Shown here: piece by piece, positions 1-8,544 of the stretch
Layout of the letters: each line of letters starts with the position of its first letter
Numbering within the stretch: position 1 is the stretch's first letter
Assembly (NCBI GenBank): GCA_025370055.1
Contig: CP073041.1
Coordinates: forward strand, 1 to 64,000
Source: Woronichinia naegeliana WA131
Lineage (GTDB): Bacteria; Cyanobacteriota; Cyanobacteriia; Cyanobacteriales; Microcystaceae
Direction of reading: 5' to 3'
Length of the DNA stretch: 64,000 nt
The notes under the pieces: generated by a model
The model's input: the letters and a program-made list of their open reading frames with translations, nothing else
Databases searched by the model: none
What the model was told of the DNA's origin: nothing
Translations under genes and position numbers: made by a program

Positions 1-1368
1 ATGCTGATACCTCCTCCCCCATCCCTCTGGCCAGACGCGCTAGAATGTCTGCGATCGCGGTTAACGCCTCCAGCTTTTGACACCTGGATTCAAACGGCCA
101 GTTTGCAAGCGGTTCAGGACAATTATGTTGTCATTCAAGCGGCCAATCCCTTTGTCTTAAATCATTTGCAAAAACACTATATTCCCCTATTAGTGGAAAT
201 TTTTAGTGATCTATTGGGCTGTGCAGTAGAGATTCAATTAACCACAGTGGATCGTGAAAATATTGCTATTGTCAATGGTAATGAAAAAAAACCTGGGGTA
301 AACCGAGAAGATATTCTGAAAAATCCCCAATTAAACCCTAAATATACCTTTTCCCGCTTTGTCGTTGGCCCCACTAATCGCATGGCCCATGCTGCCTCCC
401 TCGCAGTAGCCGAGTCTCCTGGGCGAGAATTTAATCCCCTTTTTCTCTGTGGTGGGGTGGGTTTAGGAAAAACTCATTTAATGCAGGCGATCGCTCATTA
501 CCGACTAGAAATGTTTCCTGATGCCAAAGTATTTTATATTTCGACGGAACAGTTTACTAATGATCTGATTACCGCTATTCGTCAGGACAGTATGGAACGG
601 TTTCGGGAACATTATCGTTCGGCGGATTTTTTACTAATTGATGATATTCAATTTATTGAAGGCAAGGAATTTACCCAGGAAGAATTTTTCTATACCTTTA
701 ATACGCTGCACGAAGCCGGAAAACAGGTGGTGCTGGCCTCCGATCGCGCTCCAAAACGTATTCCTTCTTTACAGGATCGGCTGATTTCTCGCTTTTCGAT
801 GGGATTAATTGCCGATATTCAAGTCCCCGATCTGGAAACTCGCATGGCCATTTTACAAAAGAAGGCTGAGTATGAAAGTATGCGACTCCCGAAGGAAGTG
901 ATTGAATATATCGCTACCAATTACACCTCCAATATTCGAGAATTAGAAGGGGCCTTGATTCGCGCGATCGCCTATACCTCCTTGTCTGGTGTACCAATGA
1001 CGGTTAAAAATATTGTGCCAGTCTTAAATCCGCCTGTGGAAAAAATTGCCGCGTCTCCCATCGCCATTCTACAAACCGTTTCCCAAGCCTACAATTTAAG
1101 CGTTGAAGATTTACAGGGCACTTCCCGTCGTCGAGAGATTAGTTTAGCCCGCCAGGTGGGCATGTACTTGATGCGTCAACATACGGATCTGAGTTTGCCC
1201 CGCATTGGCGAAGAATTTGGCGGTAAAGACCATACTACGGTGATGTACAGTTGCGACAAAATTACCCAACTGCAACAAAAAGATTGGGAATTAAGCCAAA
1301 CCCTCTCCGAACTCAGCGATCGCATTAATATTGCCAGTCGTAAAATCAAACCAGAAATTGATCCCTAG
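1..1368 (+). CDS. dnaA: Chromosomal replication initiator DnaA
   Basis: AAA+ initiator that binds DnaA boxes and melts the origin. The 455 residues match the usual length. The Walker A motif GGVGLGKT is at about residues 151-158, and the Walker B pair is D214-D215 in LLIDDIQF. The C-terminal DNA-binding domain carries the DnaA signature GGKDHTTVMYSC. The ATG is the first base of the window, so no upstream context or ribosome site can be checked, but the N-terminus (domain I, followed by a short linker) looks complete. The next gene is not dnaN, as is common in cyanobacteria, and the 115 bp downstream show no DnaA boxes. Confidence 0.97.
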   Translation: MLIPPPPSLWPDALECLRSRLTPPAFDTWIQTASLQAVQDNYVVIQAANPFVLNHLQKHYIPLLVEIFSDLLGCAVEIQLTTVDRENIAIVNGNEKKPGVNREDILKNPQLNPKYTFSRFVVGPTNRMAHAASLAVAESPGREFNPLFLCGGVGLGKTHLMQAIAHYRLEMFPDAKVFYISTEQFTNDLITAIRQDSMERFREHYRSADFLLIDDIQFIEGKEFTQEEFFYTFNTLHEAGKQVVLASDRAPKRIPSLQDRLISRFSMGLIADIQVPDLETRMAILQKKAEYESMRLPKEVIEYIATNYTSNIRELEGALIRAIAYTSLSGVPMTVKNIVPVLNPPVEKIAASPIAILQTVSQAYNLSVEDLQGTSRRREISLARQVGMYLMRQHTDLSLPRIGEEFGGKDHTTVMYSCDKITQLQQKDWELSQTLSELSDRINIASRKIKPEIDP

Positions 1369-1483
1369 TCAAAATTTAGGCTTAATGAGTCGAGACAAGA
1401 CGATGGACTCCAGTGCGGTAAAATCAACTTAAAGCCAATAAATTTTAGTCTGAATCTTCCAGTTTATTTAACTTATTTAACCC

Positions 1484-2587
1484 TTGTTTAACCTCAATTT
1501 TGAAAAGATCATTGCCGCCCTACTGGTAATTTTTATCCCTCTGTCGATCGCGGCAGACTGGTTGCAATGGGGCAGTAGCTACGTTTTTATCTATTCGGCC
1601 TGTTCCATTATTCCCCTTTCCATTGTCCTTAGTACTGCTACCGAAAAAGTGGCAGTGGTGACCGGGCCATCCCTAGGCGGCTTAATTAATGCTATTTTTG
1701 GCAGTGCGACAGTTTTGATCATCGCCCTCATTGCCCTGCGGGAAGGCTTAGTTGATATTGTTAAAGCTAGTATTACCGGCAGTATTTTAAGTGACCTCTT
1801 ACTTTTCCTCGGATTGGCGATGTTAACCGGTGGTCTGCGCTACAAAGAACAGGAATTTCAACCAATTTTAGCGCGAGTCAATGGTTTATCTATGACCCTA
1901 GCGGCCATTGCGATCGCCTTACCGACCTTAGTGATTAACACCTCTAATATGGTTAATGGAAAGGTGATTAGTCATTTATCGATCATCGTGGCAACAGTTT
2001 TAATTATTGTTTATGGCTTAACTTTATTATTCTCGTTAAAAACCCACAGTTATCTCTATGATGTGGGACTAGCCATTAAACGATCCCCTCATTCTCCTGC
2101 CGAAAAACCAGAAGAGGACGAACGCGATCGCCTTAGTTTCTGGATCATTATTTTACTGACTGCCACGATTGCTGTGGCCTTTGAATCCGATTTATTTGTC
2201 AATGTCATTGATTCTGTCACCGATGGTTTAGGTTTGACTCCGCTATTTACTGGGGTTATTTTGCTGCCTCTCATTAGTGATGTGGCCGGCATTGTCATTG
2301 TCATTCGCTTAGCTTTAAAAGATAAAATGGATCTAGTTGTTGCTACCGCAACGGGTGATAGCCTCTTAGTTTCTCTTTTTGTTGCACCGATTTTAGTCTT
2401 AGCCGGATTGATTATTCATCAAGGCATGGATTTGAATTTTAATCCGTTTGAAGTCGTTGCCTTAGCCGTTGCCGTTACTGTCACTAATTTAATTAGTTTT
2501 AGCGGACGATCTAATTGGTTGGATGGAACGCTACTATTAGCCACTTACACAATTTTAGGCGTTGCTTTTTTCTATCATCCTGCTTAA
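1484..2587 (+). CDS. CAX-family Ca2+/H+ antiporter homologue with altered catalytic motifs
   Basis: A 367-residue, about 11-helix membrane protein with the fold and length of bacterial CAX calcium/proton exchangers. The two alpha repeats are recognisable: GGLINAIFGSATVLI in the first half, and GVILLPLISDVAGI followed by ALKDKMDL in the second. The typical ending GRSNWLDG is present. In the family these repeats read GNAxE and GNAAEH, whose Asn and Glu bind the ion; here they are S/V and SD/G, so both catalytic glutamates are missing. Transport of Ca2+ is therefore doubtful. The start is a TTG; no in-frame ATG lies upstream near it. A different ion or a non-transport role is possible. Confidence 0.85.
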   Translation: MFNLNFEKIIAALLVIFIPLSIAADWLQWGSSYVFIYSACSIIPLSIVLSTATEKVAVVTGPSLGGLINAIFGSATVLIIALIALREGLVDIVKASITGSILSDLLLFLGLAMLTGGLRYKEQEFQPILARVNGLSMTLAAIAIALPTLVINTSNMVNGKVISHLSIIVATVLIIVYGLTLLFSLKTHSYLYDVGLAIKRSPHSPAEKPEEDERDRLSFWIIILLTATIAVAFESDLFVNVIDSVTDGLGLTPLFTGVILLPLISDVAGIVIVIRLALKDKMDLVVATATGDSLLVSLFVAPILVLAGLIIHQGMDLNFNPFEVVALAVAVTVTNLISFSGRSNWLDGTLLLATYTILGVAFFYHPA

Positions 2588-2650
2588 TAGTATGGTTCTT
2601 CGGTATTTGTTATGCTAAATATGAGGTTATCTACTCCAAAACCTATGCCA

Positions 2651-2669
2651 AGAAAGGGAAACCCTTTCT
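2651..2669. terminator. Hairpin, possible terminator after the CAX-like gene
   Basis: AGAAAGGG and CCCTTTCT form a perfect 8-bp stem with a 3-nt loop, about 60 bp after the stop of the exchanger gene. The T-run after the stem is short (TTTAC), so termination is plausible but not certain. Confidence 0.4.
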
Positions 2670-2770
2670 TTACACTCAATTCATGCCAAATTAACTGACA
2701 GTTTTAACCGAAAACCTTATATAGCAAGGATTTTAGGAATTGATAAAATGACTGAGCATAGTAACTACCG

Positions 2771-2962
2771 ATGAACCAAATAAAAACTTTAAAGCCAGAA
2801 GCTCGACGGATGGCTGTAAGGTTGAAAAAAGTTATTCGTATTGCCTCACAAATACAAGAAAATTTAAGTTCAAATCTGATCACTAAGGTCGAACTAGATC
2901 TTCGTTTAGCTGATGCCGAATCCGCCTTAGAATACTATCATGAAATAGTTGAGAAACAATAG
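2771..2962 (+). CDS. Small conserved-looking protein, unknown function
   Basis: Encodes 63 residues, highly charged and predicted helical, with no cysteines, signal peptide or membrane segment. It ends 27 bp before cobQ on the same strand, so the two may be cotranscribed. I do not recognise the family. Coding is likely because the ORF fills the only gap between two genes in the right orientation and has balanced composition, but it could be a chance ORF. Confidence 0.5.
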   Translation: MNQIKTLKPEARRMAVRLKKVIRIASQIQENLSSNLITKVELDLRLADAESALEYYHEIVEKQ

Positions 2963-2989
2963 AATCTCCAAATCCAAATTCAGATATTT

Positions 2990-4492
2990 ATGAAAGCAAT
3001 TATGGTAGTGGGGACGACCTCCAGTGCAGGCAAGTCTTTTCTCACAACAGCCCTTTGTCGTCTATTGGCCCAGCAAGGTTGGCAGGTAAGTCCATTTAAA
3101 GGGCAGAACATGGCCCTCAATGCCTACGTTACCTTAACCGGAGGCGAAATGGGCTATGCTCAGGCAGTTCAGGCTTGGGCAGCGGGCGCAACACCCAGAG
3201 TCGAAATGAATCCTATTTTACTTAAACCCCAGGGTGATATGACTTCCCAGGTCATTATTAAAGGGCAGGTTGTCGGCACCACTGGAGCCAGTGAATACTA
3301 TGAAAAATATTTCGATCGCGGTTGGCAGGCCATTACTTCCTCTCTCGATCGCCTCAAGGAAGAGTTTGATGTCGTTGTCTGTGAGGGAGCGGGTAGTCCG
3401 GCGGAAATCAATCTCAAACATCGAGATTTGACCAATATGCGGGTTGCTAAATATCTCAAGGCAGCAACGGTGTTAATTGTGGATATTGATCGAGGTGGGG
3501 CCTTTGCTCATGTCGTTGGCACTCTTGCTCTTTTGGAGCCGGAAGAACGTCAACTGATTAAAGGAATTGTTATTAATAAATTTCGGGGCCAGCGATCGCT
3601 CCTAGAGTCAGGGATCACTTGGCTAGAAGATTATACTGGCATTCCCGTGCTAGGGGTTATCCCCTATACCAATACATTTTTTCCGGCGGAAGATTCCCTC
3701 AGCCTTTTTGAGCATTCTACCCGTCCCAAGGAATCAGATCTAGAAATTGCTATTATTCGACTGCCTCGGATTGCAAATTTTACCGATTTTGATCCCCTAG
3801 AGTCTGAACCGAATGTTTGTTTGCGCTACGTTAATCTCAATAGTTCTTTCGGCTATCCCGATGCAGTGATTTTGCCAGGCTCTAAGACCACGATCGCGGA
3901 TTTAACGGCTCTACATGAGAGTGGCATGGCGGAAAAGCTTAAAAATTATGTGGCAGCAGGTGGAACAGTATTAGGATTGTGTGGTGGCTATCAAATGTTG
4001 GGCCGACAAGTACATGATCCCGATGGTTCAGAAGGAGGCAAAGAACGGTGTGCCGGTCTTAACTTTTTACCAATGGAAACCCTCATTTCCCGTGAGAAAA
4101 TCACCCGACAACGCCAATCGATCTCTCTCTATCCTCAATCCGGTTTACCAGTTTTAGGTTATGAACTTCATCAAGGCATTACCCGTTTGATCCGCTCCTC
4201 TGATCAAGAAATTTTAAAAGATTTCCATCCTATTTTTGAAGATGATAATCTAGGAATTGTCAATACCAGTCAATCGATTTGGGGCTGTTATTTACACGGG
4301 ATCTTTGATAACGGTTCTTGGCGACGGTCTTGGTTAAATGTTCTGCGTAAACGTCGCGGTTTACCCACGTTACCAACGGGTATTAGCAATTATCGAGAAC
4401 AGCGTGAAGTGATGTTAGACAGTCTGGCTGAGTTAATTAAAGAGTTTGTCAATTTGTCTCCTTTAATTCAATACCTGGGAGAAGAAGATTAA
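2990..4492 (+). CDS. cobQ: Cobyric acid synthase (adenosylcobyric acid synthase, glutamine-hydrolysing)
   Basis: Amidates the b, d, e and g side chains of adenosylcobyrinate diamide using glutamine and ATP in cobalamin or pseudocobalamin synthesis. The N-terminal dethiobiotin-synthetase-like domain has the P-loop GTTSSAGKSF at residues 7-16. The C-terminal triad-type glutamine amidotransferase domain has the nucleophile Cys331 in GLCGGYQML and His436 in YLHGIF. The length of 500 residues is normal. The TAA stop shares its last base with the ATG of the ferredoxin gene, so translation is probably coupled. Confidence 0.95.
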   Translation: MKAIMVVGTTSSAGKSFLTTALCRLLAQQGWQVSPFKGQNMALNAYVTLTGGEMGYAQAVQAWAAGATPRVEMNPILLKPQGDMTSQVIIKGQVVGTTGASEYYEKYFDRGWQAITSSLDRLKEEFDVVVCEGAGSPAEINLKHRDLTNMRVAKYLKAATVLIVDIDRGGAFAHVVGTLALLEPEERQLIKGIVINKFRGQRSLLESGITWLEDYTGIPVLGVIPYTNTFFPAEDSLSLFEHSTRPKESDLEIAIIRLPRIANFTDFDPLESEPNVCLRYVNLNSSFGYPDAVILPGSKTTIADLTALHESGMAEKLKNYVAAGGTVLGLCGGYQMLGRQVHDPDGSEGGKERCAGLNFLPMETLISREKITRQRQSISLYPQSGLPVLGYELHQGITRLIRSSDQEILKDFHPIFEDDNLGIVNTSQSIWGCYLHGIFDNGSWRRSWLNVLRKRRGLPTLPTGISNYREQREVMLDSLAELIKEFVNLSPLIQYLGEED

Positions 4493-4731
4493 TGAGTGTC
4501 AATGTTCATTTTCTCCCTGATGATATTACCATTATTGCTGAAGCAGGAGAACCGATTTTAGACGTGGCGGAACGGGCCGGCGTATTTATTCCCACCGGCT
4601 GTTTGTTGGGTTCTTGTCATGCTTGTGAGGTGGAATTAGAGGATGGAACCCCTATCTGCGCCTGTTTAAGTGCTGTACCTAATGATGTCAAATCCCTTAG
4701 ATTAACCCTTTATGCTGATCCGGTTTGGTAA
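4492..4731 (+). CDS. Short plant-type [2Fe-2S] ferredoxin
   Basis: A 79-residue soluble ferredoxin. The cluster ligands are Cys37, Cys42 and Cys45 in GCLLGSCHAC, plus a C-terminal Cys in the ICAC segment, giving the CX4CX2C...C pattern of plant-type ferredoxins. It is shorter than photosynthetic PetF (about 97 residues). Its ATG overlaps the stop of cobQ by one base (TAATG). The coupling suggests an electron-transfer role linked to corrinoid metabolism, but this is inference from position. The partner reductase is not in the window. Confidence 0.88.
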   Translation: MSVNVHFLPDDITIIAEAGEPILDVAERAGVFIPTGCLLGSCHACEVELEDGTPICACLSAVPNDVKSLRLTLYADPVW

Positions 4732-4737
4732 ACAAGA

Positions 4738-5832
4738 CTAGGAATTAATTTTGTGGCTTGTATCTAATAAATTTTCAATTTGTTTAACCAATGTGTCATT
4801 GTCCCAGTTTTGATATAAATGGGCGGCGATCGCGGCGGCTCCAGCCCCAACCCCTTCCTTCACAAAGCCCTCTTCATAGATCTGTAATTGAGGATAACGA
4901 GAATGACTAAAATTGAGTTGAGTTGCCATTAAACAGACCGGCGCAAGTAATGTTGCTAAACTCACCGTATCTCCGGTTGGATCTTCTGCCACCCAGCGTG
5001 TAGTTCCGACGACAATTTTAGCCAGATTAACTAGAATTTTTCGTGTCTTTAAAATGGCCTGAATAAGGGCATAAACCGCTAACATTTGGGTTCCGCCTGC
5101 CAAGATCAACCCCACTGTTTGACTCGCCGCGATCGCCATTCCTGCACAGACAATTTGCATCGGATCGCCCACGGCGGCCACAATGTTGAAAGGATCGGAT
5201 AAATCCTGGGCTTTTTGTAAACCTTGTTGAACAATGTCCCATTTTTGTTGATGGTTACACTGGGGATGACTACTATTCACCTTACCCAAAGCATCTATCC
5301 CCAAAGCGGTTAAAACGGCTAGAGCGGTGGTTGTTCCTCCGACCACACATTCACTTAAAATTAGATAACTTTCTGGACAATTCTGGGCTAATTGTTGACC
5401 CCACATTAAACCCTGCTCAAATAAATATTCCACTGTCGCCAATGGTAAGGCCTGACCAGTGGATAAACAGTTAGCGGCTAATCCTCCCAAATCAATACTG
5501 GGAACAGTCGGGGCGATCGCCAAACCCGTATTGAATAAATGGACTGGAATTTGTAACCTGTCCACTACGGCACGGGTAATCAGGACGGGAGAAACCCCAA
5601 CTGTCAATGGTGGCAAAGGATAGGTAGGATTAGGTAAATAACCATTCATTAAAAATTCTGCATCGGCGATCGCGGTATATTGACGATCCTGGGGAGTCGC
5701 TCCTGCGGCTGAAATCCCAGGAATCAGACCAGTAGCCGTAAATCCTAATAGACAGACAAAATGGGGACAGCAACCTTGATACCGTTGTAGCCAGGCTTTT
5801 CCTAATGAGACTTGAGTATAAATCTTGATCAT
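4738..5832 (-). CDS. CobT-like nicotinate-nucleotide phosphoribosyltransferase family (UPF0284)
   Basis: A 364-residue protein of the UPF0284/TIGR00303 family, the cyanobacterial and archaeal relative of CobT. CobT activates the lower-ligand base by transferring phosphoribose from nicotinate mononucleotide. Visible family segments are the N-terminal half with ATPQDRQYTAIADAEFL, the middle ECVVGGTTTALAVL, and the glycine-rich stretch ILAGGTQMLA. It converges on the cobQ-ferredoxin pair with only 6 bp between the stops, so the three probably serve the same cobalamin pathway. No cobalamin riboswitch box was seen upstream (5,833-6,050). The exact base substrate cannot be told from sequence. Confidence 0.82.
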   Translation of the reverse strand: MIKIYTQVSLGKAWLQRYQGCCPHFVCLLGFTATGLIPGISAAGATPQDRQYTAIADAEFLMNGYLPNPTYPLPPLTVGVSPVLITRAVVDRLQIPVHLFNTGLAIAPTVPSIDLGGLAANCLSTGQALPLATVEYLFEQGLMWGQQLAQNCPESYLILSECVVGGTTTALAVLTALGIDALGKVNSSHPQCNHQQKWDIVQQGLQKAQDLSDPFNIVAAVGDPMQIVCAGMAIAASQTVGLILAGGTQMLAVYALIQAILKTRKILVNLAKIVVGTTRWVAEDPTGDTVSLATLLAPVCLMATQLNFSHSRYPQLQIYEEGFVKEGVGAGAAAIAAHLYQNWDNDTLVKQIENLLDTSHKINS

Positions 5833-6050
5833 CTAAATGTCGTTAATAAATGATGATTCCTCAAAACACTGTAATCTAGAATACTCTTAAGGCTCTATAA
5901 ATCCGTTAGTGTCTTTATTTATTCGCGCTCCAGATTTAGGCTTTCTGAAACCCTTATACAGTAAGGCTCGATTTTTTATCTTTGACCCAGCGTGAAAGAT
6001 TCGTGACACTAACATAAATCTACTATTATGGGTAAAAACTATATCTAAGT
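5833..6050. other. Intergenic region upstream of the CobT-like gene
   Basis: AT-rich with no gene. The heptamer GTGTCAC or its near copies AGTGTC/GTGACAC occur three times (about 5,908, 6,003 and 6,048), two of them facing each other. They could be operator sites or remains of element ends. No riboswitch was recognised. Confidence 0.35.
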
Positions 6051-6342
6051 GTCACTAACCCCGTCCTAAAGGTGCGGGGCCTGCCCAGACCAATCTAGGC
6101 GACGCAAGTAGCGACTACCGCGTCGAGACACAGCTTGGAACAGACTTCCGAATACTTCCCTAGTTCGGACTATCTCTAAGCCTTATTGGTAAGGTGTTGT
6201 CAGACAAGGCATCTTAGCTGTGTTGCGGGAAGGGACTTAGACAAGTTTGCTGGTTCTTGCCCTTATCGGGATTTTCAAAAACTTCCCGCAAGGGAAAACA
6301 AAGTAAAGCCGTCCTAGAAAGACGGGGTTTCAAACCCATTTT
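6051..6342. mobile_element. Non-coding structured element, possibly IS200/IS605 derivative or omega-RNA remnant
   Basis: This 290-bp stretch has no ORF. It opens with a GC hairpin (CCCCGTCC...GCGGGG, 6,060-6,079) and closes with a similar one (GCCGTCCTAGAAAGACGGGG, 6,309-6,327). Internal paired segments include TTGCGGGAAG (6,223-6,232) with CTTCCCGCAA (6,281-6,290). Hairpin ends of this kind without long inverted repeats are seen at IS200/IS605/TnpB element ends and their RNA-encoding right ends. No tnpA or tnpB is present. It could instead be an independent small RNA. The assignment is tentative. Confidence 0.42.
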
Positions 6343-6347
6343 TTTCG

Positions 6348-6397
6348 ATAACACAAATACGTCAGATAGTTAATAACACAAATACGTCAAGTAGTTA
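6348..6397 (+). repeat. 25-bp tandem repeat, two units, before the chemosensory operon
   Basis: Two head-to-tail copies of ATAACACAAATACGTCA followed by (G/A)(A/T... near-identical) TAGTTA, at 6,348-6,372 and 6,373-6,397. They lie 79 bp upstream of the TTG start of the first operon gene, just after the structured element. The spacing of 25 bp and the position suggest a possible regulator-binding site; this is inference. Confidence 0.6.
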
Positions 6398-6475
6398 TTT
6401 CAATACTTGGAACTAATTACTTTTTTTTTCAATAACCCCTAAATACGATAATTTATACAGTAAGGTAATCAAATA

Positions 6476-7633
6476 TTGGTTGTGACGACTATGACCCCGC
6501 CCCAACTCAGCCCCCCGAACCTGGCCCAACCTGAGGGAAGCCTGTATAAGGTTCTGCAAAAACTGATTGTCAATCAAGCTTCTGGAAAGTTAATTATCCA
6601 TAATCCCCAGGACAACTCTATCCATTGGCGTATTTACCTAGGTAATGGCAGAATTCACTTTGCAGGCAGCGAAACTGGTCATTCGGAACGTCTTAACTAC
6701 TTATTAGGACGTTATGTACCGGACAAAAACTTTAGTTTGCCTGGCAACGTGGCAGATGATTATCAGTACCTTTGTGAACTATGGCAATCTGGAGAATTTA
6801 GTTTTCAACAAATCCGCTCGATTTTAGCAAAGTTTACCCAGGAAGCTTTGATTCAAATTCTTTCTCTAAAACAGTCTCTTTGTTATTTTGAAAATATCGT
6901 TGGATTAGAGCATCTTTTACTGTACCTTAATCTCAAAAAATTAATGCTGCCAGTAGAGCAGCAAATCAGACATTGGTTTACCTTACGAGAGGAAATAGGT
7001 TCTCCTTTTCAACGTCCTCGAATTGTCAATCAAGATAAAATACGTCAGTGGGGTGAACGCCATTTCCAAGCCGAAACCCAGAAATTAGGACAATTTCAGC
7101 GATTCCAAGAACTTCTTGAGCAGCAACAGTGTCTTTATTTCCTCGCAAGTCGTACCAATACAAGCACAATTAATTTAGCTGTCACCTTGCAACCTTTGAT
7201 CAAAACAGGTTTGGTCGAAATGCAACCCTATGTTTTGACCCAAAGTGATGATCGTCCCGTTGTTGCTTGCGTTGATGATAGTCCTGCTATCCAACGAGTG
7301 GTTAAATTTACCTTAGAGGCTAGTGGGTATCGAGTGGTAAATATTAAGGAACCATTCAAAGCCCTAACAACCCTACTACATGCCAAGCCGGATCTAATTT
7401 TAATGGATATTAATATGCCTGAGATTGACGGATATCAGCTTTGTAGTTTGTGTAATAAATCTTCTGCCCTGAAGGATATTCCTATTATCATGCTCACAGG
7501 CAGAAGCGGAATTCTTGACCGGGTTAAAGCTAAAATGGTCGGGTCAGTCGGTTATATTTGTAAACCCTTTCTTCCCCAGGAATTAGTGCAAGCAATTAAT
7601 TCCTATGTACCTGTAAATCTTCATTCCGCTTAG
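6476..7633 (+). CDS. pilG: PatA-type response regulator, PilG/TaxP-like
   Basis: First gene of a five-gene chemosensory operon. Residues about 20-240 form a PatA N-terminal (DUF4388-like) domain. The C-terminal third is a CheY-like receiver with phospho-acceptor D311 in LILMDINMPEIDG and the conserved lysine in YICKPF. This is the architecture of PilG/TaxP1-3 regulators in cyanobacterial phototaxis and pilus control. The TTG at 6,476 has AAGG about 10 nt upstream; GTG 6,482 and ATG 6,491 are alternatives. The choice of Tax3/Pil over Tax1/Pix rests on the MCP of this operon lacking GAF domains. Confidence 0.82.
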   Translation: MVVTTMTPPQLSPPNLAQPEGSLYKVLQKLIVNQASGKLIIHNPQDNSIHWRIYLGNGRIHFAGSETGHSERLNYLLGRYVPDKNFSLPGNVADDYQYLCELWQSGEFSFQQIRSILAKFTQEALIQILSLKQSLCYFENIVGLEHLLLYLNLKKLMLPVEQQIRHWFTLREEIGSPFQRPRIVNQDKIRQWGERHFQAETQKLGQFQRFQELLEQQQCLYFLASRTNTSTINLAVTLQPLIKTGLVEMQPYVLTQSDDRPVVACVDDSPAIQRVVKFTLEASGYRVVNIKEPFKALTTLLHAKPDLILMDINMPEIDGYQLCSLCNKSSALKDIPIIMLTGRSGILDRVKAKMVGSVGYICKPFLPQELVQAINSYVPVNLHSA

Positions 7634-7642
7634 GGGTAATCC

Positions 7643-8002
7643 ATGAAAAGAATTTTAGTCGTAGAAGATTCCAAGTCTGAACAGCTTTTGATCTCAGGGT
7701 TGTTGAAACCGTTGGGAGAGGTTGTTGCTTTCGACAATGGTGAAGCAGCTTTAGTTTGGCTAGAAGAAAATCCTAGTCCAGACTTGATTTTTTTAGATAT
7801 TGTAATGCCCGATATCAGTGGTTACGATCTTTGTCGAAGGATTCGTAACAAGCTAGAGAATGTTCCTATCGTTTTTTGTTCTACCAAGAGCGAGGATTAT
7901 GACAAGTTCTGGGCCTTGCGACAAGGAGGAAATGCCTACGTAACCAAACCCTATAGTCCTAGTGATCTTGTTAAAACCGCTAAGGATTATTTAACAAAAT
8001 AA
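7643..8002 (+). CDS. pilH: Single-domain CheY-like response regulator, PilH-like
   Basis: A 119-residue stand-alone receiver domain with D52 in LIFLDIVMPDISG as phospho-acceptor, an acidic pair near residue 8 (VVEDS), and lysine in YVTKPY. It lies 9 bp after the PatA-type regulator and probably acts as a second output or phosphate sink of the same histidine kinase. It has no DNA-binding domain. Confidence 0.85.
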   Translation: MKRILVVEDSKSEQLLISGLLKPLGEVVAFDNGEAALVWLEENPSPDLIFLDIVMPDISGYDLCRRIRNKLENVPIVFCSTKSEDYDKFWALRQGGNAYVTKPYSPSDLVKTAKDYLTK

Positions 8003-8020
8003 AGAAAAAATCTTGAGTCG

Positions 8021-8527
8021 ATGACGTTTGGAACAGTAATCCCTCAATTTAAGCTTATGTTGGTAGATTTTTTTCAGGTTGAACTCGATCAATCTCTTGT
8101 CTTGGCAATTCCCTTAGAAAGAACAGCAGAAGTTTTGACAATGCAATGGTCTGAGCTTTGTCCCATTCCAGGAATCTGTCCAGAATTATTAGGGGTTAGT
8201 AATCAGCGGGGACGGTTGCTCTGGATGCTGGATTTAATGTATCTGTTAGGTCTGAAATTAAGTGAACAGCGTCTCGTTCGGACAGAAAAATTAACTTCAA
8301 TTGTTTTAACCAGAGATAACCTACGGGTTGCCGCTTTTGTTTCCAAGCTCAAAGGTATTATTAGTCTCGATCAAAGTAATATTCAGTCTCATCATCATCC
8401 TTGTTTTATCGGTCAAGCTGCTGTAGAAACAGAAGCAAGATTAATCCCGATCTTGAATGTTGATGTGGTATTTCAAGCTTTGCAGGGAAACACTCTCAAT
8501 TCATCATCCTTAGTCCCCTTAACTTAA
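8021..8527 (+). CDS. pilI: CheW-like adaptor, PilI-like
   Basis: A 168-residue CheW-domain protein that would link the methyl-accepting receptor to the CheA-type kinase. CheW features are seen in [12 protein letters not shown], in [18 protein letters not shown] and in the C-terminal [12 protein letters not shown]. It sits between the receiver protein (18 bp upstream) and the receptor (17 bp downstream), the usual order in cyanobacterial Pil/Tax operons. Confidence 0.85.
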   Translation: MTFGTVIPQFKLMLVDFFQVELDQSLVLAIPLERTAEVLTMQWSELCPIPGICPELLGVSNQRGRLLWMLDLMYLLGLKLSEQRLVRTEKLTSIVLTRDNLRVAAFVSKLKGIISLDQSNIQSHHHPCFIGQAAVETEARLIPILNVDVVFQALQGNTLNSSSLVPLT

Positions 8528-8544
8528 GCTCCCTTAGCATAACT

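Noticed and set aside
5833-6050. Cobalamin riboswitch upstream of the CobT-like gene
   Set aside because: No B12-box or conserved kissing-loop sequences are visible.
6348-6397. CRISPR-like direct repeats
   Set aside because: Only two units with no spacer between them and no cas genes in the window.
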